Shown here one piece after another: positions 17,665-27,353 of a DNA stretch of 64,000 nt. The position numbers were made by a program, and so were the translations under genes. Position 1 is the stretch's first letter, and the number at the start of each line of letters is the position of its first letter. The DNA comes from Pagrus major (lineage: Eukaryota > Chordata > Actinopteri > Spariformes > Sparidae). Below the pieces are notes generated by a model. That model was not told the origin of the DNA. It worked only from the letters and a program-made list of their open reading frames with translations, and searched no databases. The DNA lies in contig NC_133224.1 in the NCBI RefSeq assembly GCF_040436345.1, positions 8,486,741-8,550,740 on the forward strand. The letters are read 5' to 3'.

Positions 17665-18075
17665 ACACTTTTGTCACATAATCCAATAGTCCAGTCAGAG
17701 TCTTGGGAAAGACTGACCATCCACCTCTGGAAGTTAGGAACTGACTCCGACAGCTACGAGCTCCTGATGGTTCTCTGGGTCAACCAGAGTCAACTGGGAT
17801 CCCCAGAAGGGGCCTTCTTGCTCCACCATCTTTTCACCCTTCTCTCTTAACTCCTGAATCAGCTTGTCACGATCACTGCCAAGGTCCAGCCCTTTTCTCA
17901 GATCCACAGCCTCATTTTTTTGGCCATATGTGAGCGGACTGTAAGGTGACGTGAAAAATGAGACCTTCCCTGTCTCTCTCAGTTGCCTATACAAGCCTGT
18001 GGACGATATGTTTACATTGTTTAATGCCGCTGGAAGGTGAATTTCTTTGCGAAGGAATCGGGTGGGATTTTCCAC
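17665..18075 (-). pseudogene. Truncated type-B TRIM-like relic
   Basis: On the - strand the sequence encodes the end of a TRIM coiled coil (EAVDLRKGLDLGSDRDKLIQ, then EKGEKMVEQEG to VDPENHQELVA). It then jumps, with loss of about 44 codons and a frame change, to a SPRY fragment that would read VPNFQRWMVSL and DWTIGLCDK, the type-B form. The B-boxes are absent: the sequence before EAVDLRKG is unrelated. Nothing is recognisable after GLCDK. It lies 0.3 kb downstream of an intact type-A gene and recurs with the same breakpoints at 23865-24305, so the damage predates the duplication. Confidence 0.85.
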
Positions 18076-18361
18076 AACAGTCCAAAGGGAGAGAGCAAAA
18101 CCAAGGAAGTCCCATAAGCCCCTTTAAACTTTCTCTGCATTATGAATATTATTGAGATCTTTGCTGTGACAGCACTATATATCTAATTTACTGTAACTTA
18201 GCACTAGTCAATGTCATTTATACTCACCGAATAACACAAGAAAAAACATATTCTGGGACTGATTCATAGGCATTGACATTCATATATATATTCACATATG
18301 ATTCCCAATGTGTCAGCAGGTACATGGTGATGTGGGCTACAGACAACAACATGGCTGACGA

Positions 18362-19948
18362 CTACAGAAGTTCACAGAGCACCTTTGTGATGCGCAAGGC
18401 ACCGAGAACTTTTCCACAAGAACAGGTGACTCGAGAAGACTTTTGGTAAGAGCACCCTCCATAACTGTATGCATTACTGGTCTCAAAGTAAACTATCCCA
18501 CATGAGCATTTCCATTGATCCTGGCTCTGTTGGTGACTTCCACCTCCAAATGTGAATCCACCTGAGTTATATGGGCTCGTCTCTGTTCCTTCCTCTTCCA
18601 AGCAAACAAAAGGAGTTGGGTTCCAGTTTTTGGAGCTGATCGTTATTGTGACTATTTTTCTTCTCTGGTGCTGGCCAGTCACACTGAAGAACGATAATGA
18701 GTAAGGAAAGCTCCATACCACTTCCACTTTCTGTGGTTGTGCCACATTTTCACCTGGATGGTTGATCACCTGAGACCTAACACTCCTCCTTTTCTCTAGT
18801 CCAGGCTGATTAGCCATCTGCCCCCAGCCAAATACAGTTTGAGCTACAGGAACCTCTTGATACTCTGTTGTGAGAGAGCTGAGCTGGTTACCTTTGCAGC
18901 AAAGACCATAGACATCTCCCTCTATCAACCCCTTCACATAGTTTTTGTCACATAAACCAATGGTCCAGTCACAGTCGCTGGAGAGGCTGATCATCCATTT
19001 ATGGAAGTCAGGAACAGACTGTGAAGGGTCAGAGCTCTTAATGTAAAACGTGTGAGCAGAACTTTTCCCCAGCCAACTATTGTAGACCTTCCTGTTGTCA
19101 TCGGACAGTGACATCTTGGGGTCCAAAGTCTGTGGGTCAAAGATCAGGTTTGGATTAGTAGCAAAAAGCTCCTGGTGGTTCTCTGGGTCAACCAGGGTCG
19201 ACAGGGAACCCCAGAAGTGGCCTGCTTGCTCCACCATCTTTTCACCCTTCTCTCTTATCTCCTGAACCAGTTTGTCACGATCACTGCCAGGCTCCAACCC
19301 TTTTCTCAGGTCCACAGCCTTGGCCTTCTCCACATCCTGATGCACCTGAGAATACATCTGCAGGAATCTGAAGGTGTCCTTCTCGTTCTGTGCTGCTTGC
19401 ATGCTGGTCTTGCTGGTTTTGATGGACACCATACGAGCAGAGACTGAACTCTGGACGCTGGTCAGGGCAATGTCACGCAGGTTCGTCACAGCTTCAATGA
19501 GACGCACACTAGAGCGACCCAGCTTCTCTCTTTCACTCTTCTCCCACTTTTCCAGACTCACATTGTCACCATCAGTTTTCACCAGTAAGGCCTGCTCAGT
19601 GTTGAGCTTTTCCATGAGCTCTTTGTGGGCTGTGGAGAAGGTCTTCATATTGTGAAGGCGGTGCTGGTCTTCAATGGCGCAGGAAACACACACACAGATC
19701 ATGTCATCCAGGCAGTAGTACTCCAGGAGTTTGCCATGTTGGGGGCATTTAGTGATGGCACATAAATCCATGGGTTCAGACAGAGGATGAGTTTTTAGTA
19801 ACACAGGAGTGGTCAGGTGGGCCTGGAGGTGCTGGACGCACATGGAGATCTCACATTTCATGCAGGTCTTCCGGGCTGGTTTCCTGTCCTCCTCTGTACA
19901 CATGTCGCAGAGGATAAGTTGCAGCTCCTTTGGTGTTTTGTCAGACAT
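18362..19948 (-). CDS. RING-less TRIM-like protein, type A, copy A1 (528 aa)
   Basis: Domains in order: B-box 1 at residues 14-54 (C14, C17, C29, C32, C37, H40, H44, H54); B-box 2 at 68-99 (C68, H71, C79, D82, C87, C90, H96, H99); coiled coil about 103-260; PRY from about 269 (LIFDPQTLDPKMSLSDD); SPRY core with DWTIGLCDK at 327-335 and SLSFFSVTG further on. CSCG occurs at 481-484 and 509-512, just before the final strand ALRITKVLCELL. No RING precedes the B-boxes and none is encoded upstream. B-box pairs of this type occur in TRIM16, TRIM25 and fish finTRIM proteins, many of them antiviral regulators; without a RING, direct ubiquitin-ligase activity is unlikely and a scaffold or sensor role is inferred. 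The Met is preceded by GAAAAC, with A at -3. One Gln of the NTEQQALL stretch is missing relative to most copies. Confidence 0.88.
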   Translation of the reverse strand: MSDKTPKELQLILCDMCTEEDRKPARKTCMKCEISMCVQHLQAHLTTPVLLKTHPLSEPMDLCAITKCPQHGKLLEYYCLDDMICVCVSCAIEDQHRLHNMKTFSTAHKELMEKLNTEQALLVKTDGDNVSLEKWEKSEREKLGRSSVRLIEAVTNLRDIALTSVQSSVSARMVSIKTSKTSMQAAQNEKDTFRFLQMYSQVHQDVEKAKAVDLRKGLEPGSDRDKLVQEIREKGEKMVEQAGHFWGSLSTLVDPENHQELFATNPNLIFDPQTLDPKMSLSDDNRKVYNSWLGKSSAHTFYIKSSDPSQSVPDFHKWMISLSSDCDWTIGLCDKNYVKGLIEGDVYGLCCKGNQLSSLTTEYQEVPVAQTVFGWGQMANQPGLEKRRSVRSQVINHPGENVAQPQKVEVVWSFPYSLSFFSVTGQHQRRKIVTITISSKNWNPTPFVCLEEEGTETSPYNSGGFTFGGGSHQQSQDQWKCSCGIVYFETSNAYSYGGCSYQKSSRVTCSCGKVLGALRITKVLCELL

Positions 19949-20349
19949 GTTTTCAGAAGCAGGCAGTCCTGTTTGGATCTTTCTTGAATATAACTGGACA
20001 AATGATCTTCCTTCTGTCTCTTGCTCTTATTTTGCTAAGTTGTTCTGGTCCCTCAGTCTCTCCTCTGAATGTCTCGCCACATCAACATTGCACAACAGAT
20101 TTGTTGTCTGCTAAAATTCAGGGAGTGGCGTCGGACAGATCTGACTGCAGCCCTGTGGTTTGGTTTCCTGATACGTTTCATTTCACAGATCATTCGAGAC
20201 ACATCCACCAGGGCAGTGATCGTGTGTGTATCACTTGACTGCAAATGCACTGTGAAATATCTCTTGGTGTGTAAAAAGCAATAGAACTTACAATTAAATG
20301 CAAGGAAATTAGGAATCAACTGCTCTTGTCTTTCTGCGTAATAAACTCC
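19949..20349 (-). promoter_or_regulatory. 5' flank of TRIM-like copy A1
   Basis: This region is homologous to the upstream flanks of copies A2 and B1. On the gene strand CTGTGAAATGAAACG (rc of about 20173-20187) contains AANNGAAA, the core bound by IRF proteins, about 230 bp before the ATG. No TATAAAAG is present, unlike upstream of copies B2 to B7. The transcription start was not determined. Confidence 0.35.
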
Positions 20350-22863
20350 TTAAAGCTGGGGTCGGTAAGTTGGAAAAACCGTCCAGCCCAGGCCAGATAT
20401 GAAAGTATCCGGGCAGTAAACTCCGCCTCCTGCACTCAGGCCTCTCTCCACCGCCGCTCCCCACAGACCCTGAACGCACCATCCGACAACTGCTGGATAC
20501 CGGAGTCTGAGTCACATTCATCACAACATCTAACAACAAGGAGCTACCTCATGTCTCATTCACCTGTAAGTAAACCCCTAATATCATCAAACTACACGTA
20601 AACAACCACTGCTAGCACTGATAGCTGTCAGGCTAGCTTTTTTTAGCATTCAGACATTGTTTTGAAAGTGTATGTTGATGTTGTAGCTCATTGCTGGTTA
20701 GCTAGCAGCAGGTCGCTATGGTAACATTAGAAATGGAAAAGCTAAAATATGAAGATGAGTGGTGGGCCTGCTACATGTTTTATGTTTTTGTTTCAGACGA
20801 ACGTGAATATTGTATTGGACTCACGATGATATGATGTTTTGTTTGACAGCATCGTTGACTCTGATGATGGAGACACGCCAGAGCGACGCACATCATCCCG
20901 GCAGAGGACGACACGAGTGGAGGCGGAGGCCGTGGACGTGAGGGCGACAGGTCGAGAGGCAGGTGTTCATAGGTCGAGGAGAAGATGTTCAAGCTCAAAG
21001 GACTGCACATGAGCAGGTCAGCATCTAAAGTGGAAACATTACTGGTGCTTTTATCCTGATCAACACCACCCACAACTGTTTGTGTTTGTACAGTATATTG
21101 ATCAGGCATCATGTAACTCGCCCTAATCAGAATCACATGTTTTTGCCAAGTAGTTTTTCACCATTTGAATTTGTGTTTTGGTGCATAACAATAAACACAG
21201 TAAGTAGAAAAATGTAAAGATAAAGGGCTGGTAATTTTTTGTTTATATAAACTGGGACATCTGTACAGTTTTGTCCAGGAATGTCTAAAGTATTGACCAT
21301 TGAAAGTGTATATGTTCACAGTATGCTGAGGACAGTCGAGCTCTGTTCCATAAAAATATCTGATCATGTTAATGCCTTTTCTTTACACTTCCAGCATAAA
21401 CAACCAACCCATTACAGTTCTCACACTTTACATGATGCACTGATAATAACAACTGAATTAGGCAAGACTCTTGTTTATTCCATTTCTTGGAACACATGTA
21501 AATAAATAACACTACAAAAACATACCTTTTATCGTTTAGACAATATACAGTACAATTAGCATAGACAACTATATACAGGAAGGACGTCCGGAGGTTTCTT
21601 GACTGGTTATGCTGTTGATGTCGGTGCTGTCTCAATCCTCTACTGTTGTGGCAGTGATTGTCCTGTAAAAAGAACAGCACAATTACTTATCTGACAGTAA
21701 ATGCAGCTTTTCGAGGACTTTGAAATTACTTTCAATTTATTATAACACCACAACTTGAGTTGCATTTTATGCAGTGACAAATATTCCTGAAAACAACCAG
21801 AATTAGCCTCTGTTACATCAGAATTGTGCCATTTACAGTCATTTCATAATAACCAATTCTGTTTGGGGGGCTAGCAAAATGTCACTTTCAGAGTTATTTA
21901 CATAGTTTCATTTTCTCATTATTTTTTCTATGCATTTTGACAGTAGTGTGTACAAGCTCTACTTGCTGGACTTTTTGAAACACATATTACAGAAATAACA
22001 GTGGTCTGATCCATGTTGCGATCAGCATCAAGTTACACTCACCTGTCAGAGAGAGAGACTGCAGAAATAGTGGAAACATCAGGGCATGGTCCTGCTGTGA
22101 ACTGAAGGCTGGAAGTTGATGCGTCCCTCTCATAACTATAGGACACGGACATAGGCAACATCAGCACATTTGTAAAACATCTAGCTCAAAGTCTATATGA
22201 ATGAAGTCACATAAATACCATCTAACAACATTGGCTCACAAATACAATGCAAACCATATCCACAGACAGACAGTGGCCCTGACCAATTTGGTGCCCTAGG
22301 CAAGATTTTAGTTGCATCGCAGTCAATTTCACAATCAATTTTCAAACACTCGCACGGAAACTGCATGTATGTATTCAAGATCTTATTTCTTTTAAGTCAA
22401 AAATATCACACGAAATAAAAACTGAAGAAAGAAACAAGTGATCAATGAAAAATACATTATAAATAAGGCATTGCACAAACATGAAAGAATATTCTATTTA
22501 CATACAACATAAAAACAGTGAACATGAAAACAAGTGACATAAAATGAATTCAAAATACAATATAAAGAAGGTATTGCACAAACATATTAAAGAATATTGT
22601 CACTCTGCTGTGCTGAGGTGGAGGGGAGGAGCACCTGATGCTGTGTCACTGGCGGTGGTGGTGAAATATTTTAAAAGTGCATCTGAAGAGATAAGAGAAG
22701 TATATGTGACCACTGGATGTTACATTTTAATAAAAAAACATGCTTGGTGTGTGCTATACATAAGACTAATATAGACTAATAATGAAAATACGATAATATT
22801 CATTCAACTTTATCGTCATTGCAATGCAATTCAGTCTAACCAGAGTGCAAAACCAGAAAACAA
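20350..22863. mobile_element. 2.5 kb insertion at a TTAA, with exon-like fragments of an unknown transposon gene
   Basis: Array homology stops at TTAA (20350-20353). In the equivalent flank of A2 the sequence instead continues TTAAGTTTCCC. The insert begins TTAAAGCTGGGGTCGGTAAG. It contains ATG TCT CAT TCA CCT at 20551 followed by a good donor (GTAAGT at 20566), acceptors ending at 20796 and 20849, and a charged segment starting IVDSDDGDTPERRTSSRQ. These look like the first exons of an intron-bearing transposase-type gene, but reading frames are short. On the - strand a donor-like GACAG|GTGAG lies near 22043. I found no matching right terminus, no complete ORF, and could not name the family. 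The rest, about 21020-22863, is A/T-rich with nothing recognised. Confidence 0.4.
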
Positions 22864-23864
22864 AATCAGAAAGCTAAACATTTTTTTAGAAATTCAATCA
22901 TTCTGTTACTCGGTAAGTTTTGCACTTTAATGATTTGTAATTTGAGATTTAAAATCTAATATTTAGTTTCTGTTATTGTCTCATAGATATGTTTTGTCAC
23001 ACACTGTCATTACATAGTTGGTGAATTAGATTTGGGAGAATTTATAAATGGACCAGTATATGCTGAATGCTAGAATACAGTAGTAGTAGTAAGCAAGTGC
23101 TAAATTCATAGCAAAGGTGTTACTCAATATGGACGTATATGCAGCTTTTCTCTGTTCCTGACCAGTACCAAAGTCTGTGTGGGTTAATGTTGGTGATGTG
23201 CATATTTAAATAAATTCATGATTTGTGATCGCCTTTAAATAAAGTGGTGATTCCTTGGAATTAGCCTTGGAAGTTTTACAGCTTCAGTCTCGGGTTTCAC
23301 TTCACACAGTATCTGTTGTTACTCCATTTCAAGCTGACTTGTCTTATTTCATGTTTTACCGTCACTTTGGTGTGAAAATGGCCAAATGTAAAATCAGAAT
23401 GCAGTTTTTAAATTCATTTTTCTTTCTTCATGTGTTAGCCAGTCAATAAAAACATTCCACAACTTAACATTTTTCTGGCTTTATTATTAAGCGGATCATT
23501 TAAAATGTATGTACAATACCAAAGACACAAATTCCTTGTTGCCTTTCTGACCTAATAAGACCATAAACTGTACGACATTGGAGCAATTACCCATTCACCA
23601 CCAGTAGATGGAGACAAACACCTTTCAGCGTTGTGCCATAAAAAGTAGAAACATTAAAATGAAAACAAAATGACCTGTCATGTATATTAGAAGCAATATA
23701 AGCAACTCCCAAAAAGATATTCACTTGAAGATATTACATTGCCTATAGTGTGTATGATATGTATTATGAACATTTGCCCATTAGTGATATTTGCTGTAAG
23801 AGCACTATATTTTTGCCATTATTGCAGAAGGTATGTGTAGCCATGCACTTCTTAACACATTAAC

Positions 23865-24305
23865 ACATGTTTGTCACATAATCCAATAGTCCAGTCAGAG
23901 TCTTGGGAAAGACTGACCATCCACCTCTGGAAGTTAGGAACTGACTCCGACAGCTACGAGCTCCTGATGGTTCTCTGGGTCAACCAGAGTCAACTGGGAT
24001 CCCCAGAAGGGGCCTTCTTGCTCCACCATCTTTTCACCCTTCTCTCTTATCTCCTGAACCAGCTTGTCACGATCACTGCCAAGGTCCACCCCTTTTCTCA
24101 GATCCACAGCCTCATTTTTTTGGCCATATGTGAGCAGATTATAAGGTGACGTGAAAAATGAGACCTTCCCCGTCTCTCTCGGTTGCCTATACAAGCCTGT
24201 GGACGATATGTTTACGTTGTTTAATGCCGCTGGAAGGTGAATTTCTTTGTGAAGGAATCGGGGGGGGATTTTCCACAACAGTCCAAAGGGAGAGAGCAAA
24301 ACCAA
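23865..24305 (-). pseudogene. Truncated type-B TRIM-like relic, second copy
   Basis: This is the duplicate of the relic at 17665-18075, with the same missing B-boxes, the same internal loss between HQELVA and VPNFQRW, and the same end after GLCDK. The open stretch differs at a few residues (for example GVDLGSDRDKLVQEI where the other has GLDLGSDRDKLIQEL). It is not expected to make a functional TRIM product. Confidence 0.85.
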
Positions 24306-24562
24306 AGAAGTCCCACGAGCCCCTTTTAAACTTTCTTTGCGTTATGAATATTATTGAGATCTTTGCTGTGACAGCACTATCTATCAAATTTACTGTAACT
24401 TAGCACTATCAATAACATTTAAACTCACCAAATAACACAAGAAAAAACACATTCTGGGACTGATTCATAGGCATTGACATTCATATATATATTCACATAT
24501 GATTCCCAATGTGTCAGCGGGTACATGGTGATGTGGGCTACAGACAACAACATGGCTGACAA

Positions 24563-26110
24563 CTACAGAAGTTCACAGATCACCTTTGTGATGCGCAAGG
24601 CACCATCTTTTCCACAAGAACAGGTGGCTCGAGAAGACTTTTGGTAAAAGCCCCCTCCTAACATGACTGCTTTCCTGGTCTCAAAGTTAACCTTCCCACA
24701 TGAGCATTTCCATTGATCCTGGCTCTGTTGGTGACTTCCACCTCCAAATGTGAATCCACCTGAGTTATATGAGCTCTTCTCTGTTCCTTTCTCTTCCAAG
24801 CAAACAAAAGGGGTTAGGCACCAGTTATTGGAGCTGATCGTTATTGTGACTATTTTTCTTCTCTGGTGCTGGCCAGTCACATTGAAAAACGATAATGAGT
24901 CAGGAAAGCTACATACCACTTCCACTCTTTGCAGTTGTGGCACATTTTCACCTGGATGGTTGATCACCTGAGACTTAACACTGCCAAATACAGGTTGACC
25001 TACAAAAATGTCATGATACTCTGTTGTGAGAGAGCTGAGCTGGTTACCTTTGCAGCAAAGACCATAGACATCTCCCTCTTTCAACCCCTTCACATAGTTT
25101 TTGTCACATAAACCAATGGTCCAGTCACAGTCGTTGGAGAGGCTGATCATCCAATTATGGAAGTAAGGAACAAACTGTGAAGGGTCAGAGCTCTGAATGT
25201 AAAACATGTGAGCAGAACTTTTCCCCATCCAACTATGGTAGAAAACCTTCCTGTTGTCATCGGACAGCGACATCTTGGGGTCCAAAGTCTGTGGGTCAAA
25301 GATCAGGTCTGGACTAGTTGCAACAAGCTCCTGGTGGTTCTCTGGGTCAACCAGAGTCAACAGAGATCCCCAGAAGTGGCCTGCTTGCTCCACCATCTTT
25401 TCACCCTTCTCTCTTATCTCCTGAACCAGTTTGTCACGATCACTGCCAGGCTCCAACCCTTTTCTCAGGTCCACAGCCTTGGCCTTCTCCACATCCTGAT
25501 GCACCTGAGAATACATCTGCAGGAATCTGAAGGTGTCCTTCTCGTTCTGTGCTGCTTGCATGCTGCTCCTGCTGGTTTTGATAGACACCATACGAGCAGA
25601 GACTGAACTCTGGACGCTGGTCAGGGCAATGTCACGCAGGTTCGTCACAGCTTCAATGAGACGCACCCTAGAGCGACCCAGCTTCTCTCTTTCACTCTTC
25701 TCCCACTTTTCCAGACTCACATTGTCATCATCAGTTTTCACCAGTAAGGCCTGCTGCTCAGTGTTGAGCTTTTCCATGAGCTCTTTGTGAGCTGTGGAGA
25801 AGGTCTTCATATTGTGTAGGCAGTGCTGGTCTTCAATGGCGCAGGAAACACACACACAGATCATGTCATCCAGGCAGTAGTACTCCAGGAGTTTGCCATG
25901 TTGTTGGCATTTAGTGTTGCCACATAATTCCATGGGTTCAGTCAGAGGATGAGTTTGTAGTAACACAGGACTGGTCAGGTGGGCCTGGAGGTGCTGGATG
26001 CACATGGAGATCTCACATTTCATGCAGGTCTTCCGGGCTGGTTTCCTGTCCTCTCCTGTGCACATGTCGCAGAGGATAAGTTGCAGCTCCTTTGGTGTTT
26101 TGTCAGACAT
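24563..26110 (-). CDS. RING-less TRIM-like protein, type A, copy A2 (515 aa)
   Basis: The start is set at MSDKTPKELQ (26110), where all other copies begin; the frame stays open for 49 codons upstream to 26257, but that extension has no domain. The zinc ligands of both B-boxes are kept (CQQH and DQHCLH variants in B-box 2). Compared with A1 it lacks about 13 residues (the WGQMANQPGLEKR segment) in the long SPRY loop, making it the shortest type-A protein. The CSCG pair and the ITKVICELL end are present; the segment between the CSCG motifs reads KVNFETRKAVMLGGGFYQKS, clearly different from the other type-A copies. It is the duplicate partner of A1. Confidence 0.87.
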   Translation of the reverse strand: MSDKTPKELQLILCDMCTGEDRKPARKTCMKCEISMCIQHLQAHLTSPVLLQTHPLTEPMELCGNTKCQQHGKLLEYYCLDDMICVCVSCAIEDQHCLHNMKTFSTAHKELMEKLNTEQQALLVKTDDDNVSLEKWEKSEREKLGRSRVRLIEAVTNLRDIALTSVQSSVSARMVSIKTSRSSMQAAQNEKDTFRFLQMYSQVHQDVEKAKAVDLRKGLEPGSDRDKLVQEIREKGEKMVEQAGHFWGSLLTLVDPENHQELVATSPDLIFDPQTLDPKMSLSDDNRKVFYHSWMGKSSAHMFYIQSSDPSQFVPYFHNWMISLSNDCDWTIGLCDKNYVKGLKEGDVYGLCCKGNQLSSLTTEYHDIFVGQPVFGSVKSQVINHPGENVPQLQRVEVVCSFPDSLSFFNVTGQHQRRKIVTITISSNNWCLTPFVCLEEKGTEKSSYNSGGFTFGGGSHQQSQDQWKCSCGKVNFETRKAVMLGGGFYQKSSRATCSCGKDGALRITKVICELL

Positions 26111-27353
26111 GTTTTCAGAAGCAAGCAGTCCTGATTGAATCTTTCTTGAATATAATTGGACAAATGATCTTCCTTCTTGCTCTTGCTCTGATTTTGCTAA
26201 GTTGTTCTGGTCCCTCAGTCTCTTGTCTGAATGTCTTACCACATCAACATTGCACAACAGGTTTGTTTTCTGCTAAAATTCAGGAATTGGTGTCGGACAG
26301 ATCTGACTGCAGCCGTGTGGTTTGGTTCACTGATAAGTTTAATTTCACAGATCATACAGGACACACCCACCATGGGAGTGATCATGTGTGTATTACTTGG
26401 CTGCAAATACACTGTAAAATCTTTTAGCGTGTAAAATGCATTACAACTAGCAATAAAATTCAAGGAAATTAGGAATCAACTGCTCTTGTCTTTCTGTGTA
26501 ATAAACTCCTTAAGTTTCCCTTGTTAGCAAAAGATTGATTCTGAATCAAGTATTATGAAATGGCCTTGGTTTTTGCCTGTCACTGGTCACTCAGAGTCTG
26601 CAGCGATAGCTTTTAGCTGTACTCAGTAGTACCATTTACTTGGAAATAAACTGTCCACAGTGTACACATAAACTAGTCTTTTATAGCTATACAACAGTCT
26701 CACTTATCTTCTTACTGCTCATAAAAAAGTCTTAGTCACCAAATGGTTTTGAAATTGTATTTTTGCCAATAAGCTCTCCTGTTTATTCAGATAAAGCAGA
26801 TGTGGACGTCCCACTTCATAGATAAACCAGGGATGATTTACTTTCAGTCAATAACAACATTCCACACCTTCAAATTCAACTGGATTTATTACTGATCTGA
26901 GCAATTACAATGTATGTTCAATACGGAAGACACAAATTCCCTCTTGCCAATCTGACTTTATGAGTCCATGAACAGTAAGATAACTGTATTATTTGACTGT
27001 AGTGACACATTTACCACCAGTAGATGGAGACAAACACCTTAAACTCTCAAGCAGAAATAAGTAGAAATGTTACAGTTACACTAAATGATCTTGTTGTGTA
27101 TGGTAGAGGTAAATCCCAAAACAAAATAATTAGAATTAATACAATAAAAAGACATTCAGAACACAACAAATAACAACTTTTGCCAGTATTAATAATTGCA
27201 AAACCAACACTACAACTTCATTTGCAAGGAACTTAACATTAATCAATGAGATTTAAAATCATCCAAAGAAAGCAAAAGACATCATTACTGTGGATATTTG
27301 TATGCAGCTTTGAATAATCATTAGCAATGATCAGTGGGGTTAAATACTACCAA
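26111..27353 (-). other. Spacer: 5' flank of A2 and 3' flank of B1
   Basis: This 1.24 kb spacer is nearly identical to the one at 28896-30132, so A2-B1 and B1-B2 spacers are copies of one unit. TTTATT near 26889 (AATAAA on the gene strand) is a likely poly(A) signal for B1. The A2 side has the TATA-less flank type. No other gene is seen. Confidence 0.6.

Larger units (their letters stand above)
16674..20353. repeat. Left copy of a 3.65 kb segmental duplication
   Basis: The segment aligns with 22864-26513 along its whole length at an offset of about 6.19 kb. It contains the distal gmpr2 3' flank, a truncated TRIM relic and one intact TRIM-like gene in the same order. By eye the two copies differ at scattered single bases and a few short indels. 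The copy attached to gmpr2 is taken as the parent. The match stops at TTAA (20350-20353), after which unrelated sequence follows. Confidence 0.85.
22864..26513. repeat. Right copy of the 3.65 kb segmental duplication
   Basis: This copy starts at AATCAGAAAGCTAAACA (compare 16674) and includes a detached piece of the gmpr2 3' flank (22864 to about 23470) with the same AATAAA signals, although no gmpr2 exon is near it. That makes 16674-20353 the source. It carries a truncated relic and gene A2. Beyond TTAA at 26510-26513 the array sequence continues without the insertion seen after the left copy. Confidence 0.85.

Noticed and set aside
20700-20725. RFX X-box-like sequence GTCGCTATGGTAAC
   Set aside because: It is one mismatch from consensus but sits inside a probable transposon insertion, with no gene to regulate.
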